Shown: positions 56,255-64,000 of the stretch, piece after piece
How the letters are laid out: each line of letters begins with the position of its first letter
Position numbering within the stretch: the first letter of the stretch is position 1
Assembly (NCBI RefSeq): GCF_030812415.1
Contig: NZ_JAUSST010000002.1
Coordinates: 620,001-684,000 of the forward strand
DNA length: 64,000 nt
Reading direction: 5' to 3'
Origin: Paenibacillus harenae
GTDB taxonomy: Bacteria > Bacillota > Bacilli > Paenibacillales > Paenibacillaceae
Notes under the pieces: model-generated
Database searches by the model: none
Told to the model about the DNA's origin: nothing
The model's input: only the letters and a program-made list of their open reading frames with translations
Program-made: the position numbers and the translations under genes

Positions 56255-57055
56255 ATGAGTACTAAAAAAAGGTATATGGCTTTCCTTGATATTCTAGGTT
56301 TCAAGTCAATCATGGGTAATCTTAGTACTGATGAACTTGGAGATCAAATGTCCCATATACTCCAGGCTTCAATCTTATCGGCAATAAAGGGAGATACCGT
56401 TTTCGTTGATAATAACCCCAGCCTAGAGGTATCATCTTCAATTAAGGTATATCAATTTTCTGATTCCATTATCATGTACACAGAAGATGATGATATAGGT
56501 ACCTTCATTGAACTTATTAAAGCCCTGAATTTGTTGCTTGCACAATCCATTATTCGTGGCTTTCCGCTTAGAGGTGCATTAACTTGGGGGGATATGTATG
56601 TCAATGGAAGTATTATTGTAGGTGACCCCCTAGTAAGGGCATCTGTATTAGAATCCCGCCAAGAGTGGTCTGGTGTAATTGTAGATTGTCCGATTGATAC
56701 TCAGATAATGATACAAATGCTCGATGAAAAGGTAATAGCACAGCATGAAGTAACGCTCAAAGATGAAAATGACAGTACTGCACATATTAGTGAACATAGG
56801 TTGGTTATCAATTGGCCGCAACATTGTGGAATTAAGGTTGGTTCAGCAGATAACTTAGTTCGATCAATGACTAGATTCTCTGGTTATCCTACGAGACAAA
56901 AAGAAATCGATAAGATTCAGCGAACAGTGGACTTCTACAAAGAGAATATTGGAAATAAGGCATTGCCGAACTTTAGCTTTGGTGATGGCAAAGTTATGTT
57001 CAATGAAGATGGAGAACCGCTATTTATTCCGATGGATAGGGAGTCTCTAGGGTGA
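56255..57055 (+). CDS. Class III nucleotide-cyclase-like protein
   Basis: 266 residues. The cyclase-homology pattern is visible: YMAFLDILGFKSIM with the first metal Asp at residue 12, YQFSDSIIMYTED with the second Asp near 70, and RGALTWGDMYV with IVGDPLVRASVLE near residues 110-130. Class III domains include adenylate cyclases and the PycC pyrimidine cyclases of Pycsar anti-phage systems. Product and activity cannot be read from this. Last gene of the island before attR. Confidence 0.7.
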   Translation: MSTKKRYMAFLDILGFKSIMGNLSTDELGDQMSHILQASILSAIKGDTVFVDNNPSLEVSSSIKVYQFSDSIIMYTEDDDIGTFIELIKALNLLLAQSIIRGFPLRGALTWGDMYVNGSIIVGDPLVRASVLESRQEWSGVIVDCPIDTQIMIQMLDEKVIAQHEVTLKDENDSTAHISEHRLVINWPQHCGIKVGSADNLVRSMTRFSGYPTRQKEIDKIQRTVDFYKENIGNKALPNFSFGDGKVMFNEDGEPLFIPMDRESLG

Positions 57056-57256
57056 CATCAAAACCGTGGCTATCCGTAGAAGCTATGTAGCGTTAATTTC
57101 TATCGTATATATGAATTTGTGTTCTGGTTCTTGAAATGATATAATTGAATAGAAGCACAGGATTCGCGTATTCTTTGCGGTATAGAATCCTGTTAAGCTC
57201 AAGCGGTACAGATAGTGAGAAATCCAGAATCCACGCGGTTTTGCGGATTGGCAAGT

Positions 57257-57321
57257 ACGCACAGGACTTAAAATCCTGCGGTGGGTGACCACCGTACGGG
57301 TTCGATTCCCGTCCTCGGCAT
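57257..57321 (+). repeat. attR: right 65-bp direct repeat
   Basis: Perfect copy of 31,979-32,043. Only the 3' part of the tRNA is present, so this copy is not a working tRNA gene. Confidence 0.95.
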
Positions 57322-57326
57322 CCTTT

Positions 57327-57351
57327 AAATCCTTGATTTACAAAGGATTTT
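57327..57351 (+). terminator. Displaced terminator of the tRNA cluster
   Basis: AAATCCTT pairs with AAGGATTT around a short loop, followed by T. It would have followed tRNA-Leu directly before the island inserted. Confidence 0.6.
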
Positions 57352-57430
57352 AACAGAGTACATACTTGTTCTAAAATAATAGTCCTCCGTGTTTATTTTA
57401 AGCACATGGGAATCAAAAAAAACGAGAATT

Positions 57431-57481
57431 CCTCCTTTGCATCATCTGACTAAATCAGATGTAGGCGAAGGAGGTTTTTTC
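57431..57481 (+). terminator. Hairpin with T-run resembling the integrase leader
   Basis: CCTCCTTTGC pairs with GGCGAAGGAGG, with an inner CATCTGA/TCAGATG stem, followed by six T. It lies 110 bases past attR, nearly the same distance as the integrase hairpin from attL (112 bases). Confidence 0.75.
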
Positions 57482-57538
57482 GTTGGCATTAATTCGATTC
57501 TGTATATAGGTTATTCGGCAGCATTCCACATGTTGAAA

Positions 57539-58444
57539 TCAGATTTCATTTAGACCCGTAAAGGTTTGGATGAATTTTCGCGGAGACATGGTTTCGATTT
57601 GCTTAAAGGCTTTGCTGAAAGCAAAGACGCTGCCGTACCCGACCTTCTCCGCAATGGTTGTGATCGACAATGGGGTATAAATCATAAGATGCTTCGCTTT
57701 TTCGATTCGATAGCGCATTTGGAATTGATGGGGCGTAAGCCCGTATTTCTGTTTGAACAGCCGCGAGAAATGAAAGACGCTCAGCGTTGCCGTCCTGGAC
57801 AGCTCCTCAAGCAGAATCGTTTGGTCAAAACGCTCCATGATCAAAGTCGCTGCCGCATCAAGCGATTTATGATGGACTTTCCGCCGGGTCAATTCGCTGG
57901 CTTCCAGTCCTTTCAACAGGAGATAGATTAGCTTTAGGACTAAAGATTTTTGCAAGATAAAGAATTCAAGGTCACGCCGTTCATACGCATGAATAAGCTG
58001 TTGCAGCGTTTTCAATATTTCCCCGTGATTTTCGATCCGAATAACATCCGGTATTTGCAGGACGCTGCCTAGAACATCTTCCCGAATCCATCTTTTCTCC
58101 TCATTGCTGCACTCGGACAAGCTTTTGTAGTTGATAGGCACTTCCTCAAGGTTATCCTCGTACAGCGCGTCGAAATGAACATGCGGCATCCAGCATTCCC
58201 CAACGGATTCGATGAATTCATGTTCCTTGCCCGGCTTGAACAGAACGATATCGCCGGGCTGGATGTTATGAACGGTTTCGTCGATCCTCAAAGTCAGCTC
58301 TCCCTTCTCAAGGTAAAGCAGCTCATAGTCGAAGATGATGCGGGATTTCAGGCGCATGCCCGATTCGCGGTGATTCCAGGCTTTGCGAACATTAGGCGAA
58401 AGCTGGGTCATCAAGGGTACCTTTTGATTGGTAAGCGCTTCCAT
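57539..58444 (-). CDS. AraC family transcriptional regulator
   Basis: 301 residues. The N-terminal cupin-like sensor (IFDYELLYLEKGELTLRIDE ... IQPGDIVLFKPGKEHEFI) is followed by the C-terminal two-HTH DNA-binding domain (LSVFHFSRLFKQKYGLTPHQF and ITTIAEKVGYGSVFAFSKAF). ATG 58444 is preferred because TTGGAGTG precedes it. It is divergent from the sugar-degradation genes and probably controls them. Confidence 0.93.
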   Translation of the reverse strand: MEALTNQKVPLMTQLSPNVRKAWNHRESGMRLKSRIIFDYELLYLEKGELTLRIDETVHNIQPGDIVLFKPGKEHEFIESVGECWMPHVHFDALYEDNLEEVPINYKSLSECSNEEKRWIREDVLGSVLQIPDVIRIENHGEILKTLQQLIHAYERRDLEFFILQKSLVLKLIYLLLKGLEASELTRRKVHHKSLDAAATLIMERFDQTILLEELSRTATLSVFHFSRLFKQKYGLTPHQFQMRYRIEKAKHLMIYTPLSITTIAEKVGYGSVFAFSKAFKQIETMSPRKFIQTFTGLNEI

Positions 58445-58529
58445 GAAATCACTCCAAATTAGCAAGATTGGACAAATAATAACAAGTTGCAATAAAGAAG
58501 TCCCGAAATAAATGTGATAACATAAGCAA

Positions 58530-58543
58530 TGTAATCGGTAACA
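58530..58543. promoter_or_regulatory. LacI-type operator candidate
   Basis: TGTAATCGGTAACA is near-palindromic with a central CG, as in LacI/GalR operators. It lies between the AraC gene and the GH172 gene, and a LacI regulator is encoded downstream. Confidence 0.5.
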
Positions 58544-58667
58544 CGCTTGATAAGTCTCAATGATAGATAGCATCTTCTATTATATTATAGCGTTGCTCAC
58601 TCATCAACCGATTCACGTATTTCTTCCTTTGTACTGCTAATTTTTATCCGGAAAGGAGCAAATGAGA

Positions 58668-59750
58668 ATGAGTCGATTTAATGGACTTGAGATGGGAATC
58701 GGAAGTTTGGCCAGAGTATCTGACGCACGAACCCGATCCATAAGCCCGGAAAATTTTAACGGCGAGAAGGGCAAAGGCGGAATGGCAACAGAAGGTACCG
58801 GCGCAGAATGCGCACGGGATCTTGGGATAGGCTGGAAAGTGTCTCCCTCGGTAGAGATTGCGCCAGGGGAAATCTTCACGATGGCGGATATAGAAGGTCC
58901 GGGCGCGATCCAGCATATTTGGCTGACTTGCTTCCCGACGCATTGGAGAAATATGATCCTTCGGATGTATTGGGACGAAGAGGAACAGCCCTCCGTCGAA
59001 GTGCCGCTGGGCGACTTCTTCTGCAACGGCTGGCAGGAACGCTGCAACGTAAATTCGCAGCCCATCGCCGTGAACCCTGCGGGCGGGATGAACAGCTATT
59101 GGCTGATGCCATTTCGGAAGCATGCGAAAGTTACGATCGAGAACAAAGAGCAGGATAAGGTCGTGCTTTATTATCAGGTTGATTATACGCTCACGGAAGT
59201 GCCGGATGACATGGCGTACTTCCATGCGCAGTGGAGAAGATCGAATCCCGTACCGTACAAAGACGTGCATACGATTCTGGACGGAGTAAAGGGAAAAGGG
59301 CACTATATCGGTACCTATCTGGCCTGGCAGGTGAACAATACCGGCTGGTGGGGCGAAGGCGAAATTAAGTTTTTCATGGACGGAGACAAGGAATTTCCAA
59401 CGATTTGCGGAACGGGAACGGAGGACTATTTCGGAGGGGCTTGGAACTGGGAGCAGCCGATCGGTCAATATTCTACTTACTCGACAGCTTATCTCGGCAT
59501 GCATCAGCTGATCAAGCCTGACGGCTTGTACCGGAGCCAGACACGCTTCGGCATGTACCGGTGGCACATCATGGACCCGATCCGGTTCGAGAGCGAACTC
59601 AAAGTAACGATCCAAGACCTTGGCTGGCGTTCCGGCAGACGGTATTTGCCGCAGCAAAGCGATATCGCATCCACTTCGTTCTGGTACCAGTTGGAGCCGC
59701 ACGCTCCTTATCCGGTTTTGCCGGGGAACGATGAGCGCGAAGTCATCTAA
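58668..59750 (+). CDS. GH172 (DUF2961) glycoside hydrolase
   Basis: 360 residues. The DUF2961 signature is visible: MSRFNGLEMGIGSLARVSDA at the start, ADIEGPGAIQHIWLT, WDEEEQPSVEVPLGDFF and CGTGTEDYFGGAWNW. Known GH172 enzymes act on alpha-D-fructofuranosides or are exo-acting alpha-D-arabinofuranosidases. No signal peptide is seen, so it would act on imported oligosaccharides. AAAGGAG lies 9 bases before ATG 58668. Confidence 0.9.
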   Translation: MSRFNGLEMGIGSLARVSDARTRSISPENFNGEKGKGGMATEGTGAECARDLGIGWKVSPSVEIAPGEIFTMADIEGPGAIQHIWLTCFPTHWRNMILRMYWDEEEQPSVEVPLGDFFCNGWQERCNVNSQPIAVNPAGGMNSYWLMPFRKHAKVTIENKEQDKVVLYYQVDYTLTEVPDDMAYFHAQWRRSNPVPYKDVHTILDGVKGKGHYIGTYLAWQVNNTGWWGEGEIKFFMDGDKEFPTICGTGTEDYFGGAWNWEQPIGQYSTYSTAYLGMHQLIKPDGLYRSQTRFGMYRWHIMDPIRFESELKVTIQDLGWRSGRRYLPQQSDIASTSFWYQLEPHAPYPVLPGNDEREVI

Positions 59751-59800
59751 ACCGATGATGTCCCGTCAACCTTTCAATTCGCGCCCAAGGAGAGTCTGCA

Positions 59801-60808
59801 TTGCTTAAAGCAACAATAAAAGAAGTAGCTGCGGAAGCGAAAGTGTCTACGGCAACCGTGTCACGAGTCCTCAATAACAGCTTGAAGGTGAGCGACGATG
59901 CGAGGCAGCGAGTAAGCGCAGCGATTGCGAAGCTTAATTATGAGCCCAGCGCCATCGCAAGAAGTTTGAAGCAGGACCGGACTTATATGATCGGAATTAT
60001 CGTTCCCGACATTACGAATCCGTATTTTATGGAAATATCGAAGGGGATCGAGGATACGGTCGGACTAAACGGATTCCAGCTTATGTTTTGCAGCTCCGAT
60101 GAAAATTCCGACAAGGAAAGCAGGCTTCTGCAGTTGCTTAACGAGAAACGGGTCGACGCGGTAGTGGTTGCGACAGCGGGCGGCAACGGAAGCAAGATCG
60201 AAAGCATGTCCGTTTCCGGGCTTCCGGTCGTCTTGATCGACCGCAGACTGGAGAAGCATGACGGACATACGCAGTTGGATCTGATCGCCGAGGACAATTC
60301 GGAAGGTGCGTACATGCTTGCCAACCGGCTGCTCGAGGACGGACATACCGCGCTTGGCGTCGTTAACGGCCCATCATGGGTAAGCACTGGGCGCGAGCGC
60401 TATGACGGCGTCCGGAGGGCGATGCGGGAATGGGGGATCGAACATCCTCCGCATGTGTACAATGGCGATTTCTCCGTCGAGGGAGGAATCCGGGCGGTCC
60501 GCTCGTTCTGGCAGGCAGCTTGTCCGCCGACTGCGATCGTATCGCTTAACAACCGGATGACGTTCGGCGTTCTGCTCGAGCTTATAAAAAGAGGCTTGCG
60601 CATACCAAGCGATGTCGCAATCGCCTCCTTCGGAGAGGTCGAAGCAGGGCGGCTGCTCAAATGTCCAAAGCTGTATTATATTGATCAGCAGCCTTACGAC
60701 ATGGGGAAGAGGGCCGGAGAGCTTCTGCTGAGCCGATTGAACAAGCTAAACGAAAACGCCTATCCTCATCTGGAAATATTCAGCCATCAAATCAAATGCA
60801 TTCTATAA
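59801..60808 (+). CDS. LacI family transcriptional regulator
   Basis: 335 residues. Helix-turn-helix TIKEVAAEAKVSTATVSRVL with hinge, then a periplasmic-binding-protein-like effector domain (IGIIVPDITNPYFMEISKGI ... FGVLLELIKRG). TTG start with AAGGAGA upstream. Likely the repressor of this sugar operon, and the candidate ligand of the operator at 58,530. Confidence 0.94.
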   Translation: MLKATIKEVAAEAKVSTATVSRVLNNSLKVSDDARQRVSAAIAKLNYEPSAIARSLKQDRTYMIGIIVPDITNPYFMEISKGIEDTVGLNGFQLMFCSSDENSDKESRLLQLLNEKRVDAVVVATAGGNGSKIESMSVSGLPVVLIDRRLEKHDGHTQLDLIAEDNSEGAYMLANRLLEDGHTALGVVNGPSWVSTGRERYDGVRRAMREWGIEHPPHVYNGDFSVEGGIRAVRSFWQAACPPTAIVSLNNRMTFGVLLELIKRGLRIPSDVAIASFGEVEAGRLLKCPKLYYIDQQPYDMGKRAGELLLSRLNKLNENAYPHLEIFSHQIKCIL

Positions 60809-60854
60809 AGAAAAGCAATCATAGATAACGAATGACTAGGAGAGGTGACTTGAA

Positions 60855-62648
60855 TTGTCCAATATACAAGCAGTAAATCGTCTGCAAGGGAACTTGCCGA
60901 AAATCGGCATCCGTCCTGTTATCGATGGACGGCGGGGAGGCATCCGCGAATCGCTGGAAGAAGTGACGATGGAAATGGCAAGGAGCGCCGCTGCCTTTTT
61001 AACCGAAAATTTGAAGCACAGCTGCGGTTTGCCGGTTGAATGCGTCATCGCGGATACTTGCATCGGGGGCGTGGCCGAAGCGGCGCGCGCCGAGCAGAAA
61101 TTCGCAACCGCCGGCGTAGGACTCACGATCTCCGTTACACCGTCCTGGTGTTACCCGACGGAGACGATGGATACCGATCCGACCAGGCCCAAAGCGATCT
61201 GGGGCTTTAATGGAACAGAGAGACCGGGCGCCGTTTATTTGGCGGCTGCGCTTTCCGCGCATAATCAGAAAGGACTTCCCGCATTCAGCATCTACGGACG
61301 AGACGTGCAGGATATTGGCGATACCGCCATTACGCCGGACGTTCAGGAAAAGCTGCTGCAGTTCGCCCGCGCTGGTCTGGCCGTTGCGACGATGCGCGGC
61401 AAATCCTACCTGTCGATGGGTTCCGTCTCGATGGGCATCGCTGGCTGTATCGTGGACGAGTCTTTCTTCCAAAAATATCTGGGTATCCGCAACGAGTATA
61501 TCGATATGACGGAGTTTGTAAGACGCATGGAGCTGGGGATCTACGATCGCGAGGAATATGAGCTCGCTTTGGCTTGGACGAAGCAAAATTGCAAAGAAGG
61601 CATCGACGTTAATCCGGAACATCTGAAACGGACCGCCCAGCAGAAGGAGAAGGATTGGGAAACGGTTGTCAAAATGACGCTGATCGCCCGCGATCTCATG
61701 ATCGGCAATCCAAAGCTGGGCGGAATCGGATACGGCGAAGAGGCTCTCGGACATAATGCCATCGCAGCCGGCTTCCAGGGCCAACGGGCATGGACGGACT
61801 ACTTCCCTAACGGCGATTTCATGGAGGCAATGCTGACATCCTCCTTCGATTGGAACGGCATTCGCGAACCTTTTATGCTGGCGACGGAGAACGATACGCT
61901 TAACGGCGTTACGATGCTGTTCGGTCACTTGCTGACGAACGCGGCGCAAATATTCGCCGATGTCCGTACTTACTGGAGCCCTGATGCGGTTAAACGCGTT
62001 ACCGGACATGAGCTTACAGGCAGAGCGGCGAACGGCATTATCCACCTGATCAATTCCGGACCTGCCGCGCTTGACGGCACAGGCCGGCAAACCCGTGACG
62101 GCGAGCCGGTCATGAAGCCTTTCTGGGAAATTACCGAAGACGAAGCGAAGAACTGCTTGGATGCGACGGAGTGGTGCCCTGCGGTAGATTTCTTCCGCGG
62201 CGGCGGCTTCTCGACGGACTTCACGACGCGCGCCGGCATGCCGGTGACAATGGCCCGCATCAACTTGATCGCCGGTCTTGGTCCCGTACTTCAATTGGCT
62301 GAAGGCTATACGGTAGAACTGCCGGATGACGTACATGCCAAACTCGATGAGCGCAGCAACCAAACCTGGCCGACGACATGGTTCGCTCCGAATTTGACGG
62401 GGGAGGGTATGTTCAAGGACGTGTATACGGTAATGAATAAATGGGGCTCGAATCACGGCGTCGTGAGCTATGGACATGTTGGAGCCGATCTGATTACGCT
62501 GGCATCGATGCTTCGTATCCCGGTCTCCATGCACAACGTCCAAGGCGATAAAGTGTTCAGGCCGAGCGCATGGGCCGCATTCGGCGAAATGGAGCCGGTA
62601 GGCGCCGATTACCGCGCATGCCAAAACTTCGGACCGCTCTATAAATAA
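60855..62648 (+). CDS. fucI: L-fucose/D-arabinose isomerase
   Basis: 597 residues, normal for the family. It converts L-fucose to L-fuculose and also D-arabinose to D-ribulose. Family motifs include [20 protein letters not shown] at the start, TWSTPWCYP-like [32 protein letters not shown] and [20 protein letters not shown] start with GGAGAGGTG upstream. No FucK or FucA gene is visible; the next gene is a ribulokinase, which points to the D-arabinose branch. Confidence 0.93.
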   Translation: MSNIQAVNRLQGNLPKIGIRPVIDGRRGGIRESLEEVTMEMARSAAAFLTENLKHSCGLPVECVIADTCIGGVAEAARAEQKFATAGVGLTISVTPSWCYPTETMDTDPTRPKAIWGFNGTERPGAVYLAAALSAHNQKGLPAFSIYGRDVQDIGDTAITPDVQEKLLQFARAGLAVATMRGKSYLSMGSVSMGIAGCIVDESFFQKYLGIRNEYIDMTEFVRRMELGIYDREEYELALAWTKQNCKEGIDVNPEHLKRTAQQKEKDWETVVKMTLIARDLMIGNPKLGGIGYGEEALGHNAIAAGFQGQRAWTDYFPNGDFMEAMLTSSFDWNGIREPFMLATENDTLNGVTMLFGHLLTNAAQIFADVRTYWSPDAVKRVTGHELTGRAANGIIHLINSGPAALDGTGRQTRDGEPVMKPFWEITEDEAKNCLDATEWCPAVDFFRGGGFSTDFTTRAGMPVTMARINLIAGLGPVLQLAEGYTVELPDDVHAKLDERSNQTWPTTWFAPNLTGEGMFKDVYTVMNKWGSNHGVVSYGHVGADLITLASMLRIPVSMHNVQGDKVFRPSAWAAFGEMEPVGADYRACQNFGPLYK

Positions 62649-62666
62649 CGGAAGGGGCAATCACCT

Positions 62667-64000
62667 ATGTGTGCCAAATATGCGATAGGCGTCGATTACG
62701 GCACCGAATCGGGAAGGGCTTTGCTGGTCGATATAGCGAATGGAGCGGAGATCGCTACTCATGTTACTCCATATCCTCACGGTGTGATGGACGAGAAACT
62801 GCCTGACGGGACCACGCTCGGTCCCGACTGGGCGCTCCAGCATCCGGATGATTACATGGAAGTGCTGAGACGCTCCGTGCCGGCGGTACTTCATGGAGCA
62901 GGCGTCAATCCCGCGGACGTCATCGGAATCGGAATTGATTTCACGGCTTGCACGATGATGCCGCTGGACGAACATGGCTTGCCGATATGCCTGAAGCCGG
63001 AGTGGAGCGGCAATCCGCACAGCTGGGTGAAGCTTTGGAAGCATCATGCGGCGCAGGAGGAAGCAAACCGCCTGAACGCGATCGCAGAGGAGCGCGGAGA
63101 AACATTTCTGGCCAGATACGGCGGCAAATTATCCTCCGAATGGATGATCGCCAAAGTTTGGCAAATATTGGACGAAGCGCCGGACATTTACTCCCGGACG
63201 GATTTGTTTATGGAAGCGGCGGATTGGGTCGTTATGCAAATGACGGGAAGCCTCGTCAGAAACAGCTGCACGGCGGGATATAAGGCCGTGTGGCACAAGG
63301 AGAAGGGTTATCCGTCGAACGAATTTTTCGCAGCGCTGGATCCAAGGCTTGAACCGCTTACCGCGACCAAGCTTCGCGGCAACGTTGCCGCGCTGGGTTC
63401 GAAAGCCGGTGAATTAAATGCCGCTATGGCTGAGGCTATGGGCCTTCGTCCGGGCATCGCGGTCGCGGTCGGCAATGTCGATGCGCATGCGGCTGTACCT
63501 GCCGTCGGCGTCGTGACGCAGGGCAAGCTGGTTATGGCGATGGGAACTTCCATTTGCCACCTGCTGCTCAGCGATAAGGAAGTTAATGTGGAAGGCATGT
63601 GCGGCGTCGTAGAGGATGGCATCGTTGCCGGCTATTACGGCTATGAAGCCGGTCAATCCGCGGTAGGCGATATTTTTGCCTGGTACGTTGACGAAGCGGT
63701 ACCTGCTTATGTGCGGCAATCCGCGCAAGAGGATGGCGTAGGCGTTCATCAGTGGCTGGAGCGCAAGGCGGCTGAATACAATCCTGGCGAAATCGGGCTG
63801 CTTGCACTCGATTGGTGGAACGGTAACCGTTCGGTGCTCGTTGATGCGGATCTCTCGGGCTTGCTCGTAGGGCTAACGCTTCAAACGAAGCCGGAAGAAA
63901 TATACAGGGCGCTGCTCGAATCGACAGCTTTCGGAACGAGAAGAATCATCGAAGCGTTCCATCGGAGTGGCGTCGACGTTAATGAATTATATGCTTGCGG
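62667..64000 (+). CDS. araB: Ribulokinase (FGGY family), 3' end outside window
   Basis: The first 444 codons are present. The start [20 protein letters not shown] and the later [15 protein letters not shown] and [14 protein letters not shown] match AraB-type kinases. AraB accepts both D- and L-ribulose. GGAAGGGGC is before the ATG and the gene begins 18 bases after fucI. With FucI it would phosphorylate D-ribulose to D-ribulose 5-phosphate. The C-terminal part is cut by the window end. Confidence 0.92.
   Translation, partial: MCAKYAIGVDYGTESGRALLVDIANGAEIATHVTPYPHGVMDEKLPDGTTLGPDWALQHPDDYMEVLRRSVPAVLHGAGVNPADVIGIGIDFTACTMMPLDEHGLPICLKPEWSGNPHSWVKLWKHHAAQEEANRLNAIAEERGETFLARYGGKLSSEWMIAKVWQILDEAPDIYSRTDLFMEAADWVVMQMTGSLVRNSCTAGYKAVWHKEKGYPSNEFFAALDPRLEPLTATKLRGNVAALGSKAGELNAAMAEAMGLRPGIAVAVGNVDAHAAVPAVGVVTQGKLVMAMGTSICHLLLSDKEVNVEGMCGVVEDGIVAGYYGYEAGQSAVGDIFAWYVDEAVPAYVRQSAQEDGVGVHQWLERKAAEYNPGEIGLLALDWWNGNRSVLVDADLSGLLVGLTLQTKPEEIYRALLESTAFGTRRIIEAFHRSGVDVNELYAC

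Larger units (their letters stand above)
32044..57321. mobile_element. Genomic island integrated in tRNA-Leu (TAA)
   Basis: About 25.3 kb bounded by the 65-bp repeat. A tyrosine integrase lies next to attL, and base composition is visibly lower in G+C than the flanking chromosome. No relaxase, type IV secretion, capsid or portal genes are seen, so it is neither a full ICE nor a full prophage. Contents are regulators, nucleases, a restriction-modification pair and many small genes. The tRNA terminator now lies beyond attR (57,327-57,351), as expected after insertion. Confidence 0.93.

Noticed and set aside
57083..57292. A 69-residue minus-strand frame across attR
   Set aside because: Its start is the reverse reading of the tRNA fragment; no ribosome binding site or family match.
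32044..57321. Complete prophage or conjugative element
   Set aside because: No capsid, portal, terminase, tail, relaxase or secretion genes are recognisable.

Overview
The window is chromosomal DNA of a spore-forming Paenibacillaceae-type Firmicute (Paenibacillus, Cohnella or a close relative). The basis is a gene order of the Bacillales kind (sigG, ylmC-H, divIVA, ileS, lspA, ylyB, then the pyr operon), T-box and PyrR leader RNAs, AGGAGG-type ribosome binding sites, a DapL-type lysine pathway enzyme and sporulation genes. Genus and species cannot be fixed from the sequence alone.

Layout. (1) 1-10,962: end of sigG, the ylm/sepF/divIVA division cluster, a T-box-controlled ileS, lspA and an RluD-type pseudouridine synthase. 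(2) 11,088-21,482: dapL, then a pyrimidine operon with a PyrR-responsive leader: pyrR, pyrB, pyrC, carA, carB, pyrF, pyrE. It lacks pyrP, pyrK and pyrD. (3) 21,652-31,624: a chemoreceptor, a MacB/FtsX-like ABC system with a lipoprotein adaptor and two ATPases, a solute-binding lipoprotein and a YjcG-type 2H phosphoesterase. (4) 31,744-32,042: three tRNA genes (fMet, a CAT-anticodon tRNA most like Ile2, Leu-TAA). (5) 32,044-57,321: a genomic island of about 25 kb, visibly poorer in G+C than its flanks. It is inserted in the tRNA-Leu gene, has a tyrosine integrase at its left end and is bounded by a perfect 65-bp direct repeat of the tRNA 3' part. (6) 57,322-64,000: AraC regulator, GH172 (DUF2961) enzyme, LacI regulator, L-fucose/D-arabinose isomerase and a ribulokinase cut by the window end.

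The island carries no conjugation or virion genes. It holds several nuclease-like or defence-like units: a lone PD-(D/E)XK protein; a coupled PD-(D/E)XK + DUF4268 pair; a C5 methyltransferase with an Eco29kI-like GIY-YIG restriction enzyme; a coupled DUF4365 + unknown pair; a protein with a HEPN-like motif; another PD-(D/E)XK-like protein; and a class III nucleotide-cyclase-like protein. It also carries XRE regulators, a sigma-like factor, RadC and a small Sda-like sporulation checkpoint protein.

The most unusual object is the 850-base gene-free stretch after the sigma-like gene. Its two ends are perfectly complementary over 13 bases (37,069-37,081 with 37,766-37,778), and nested non-crossing helices lie inside. 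This is the signature of a very large structured RNA of the size class of GOLLD and ROOL. The 57.5-64 kb locus reads most simply as a D-arabinan/D-arabinose utilisation operon.
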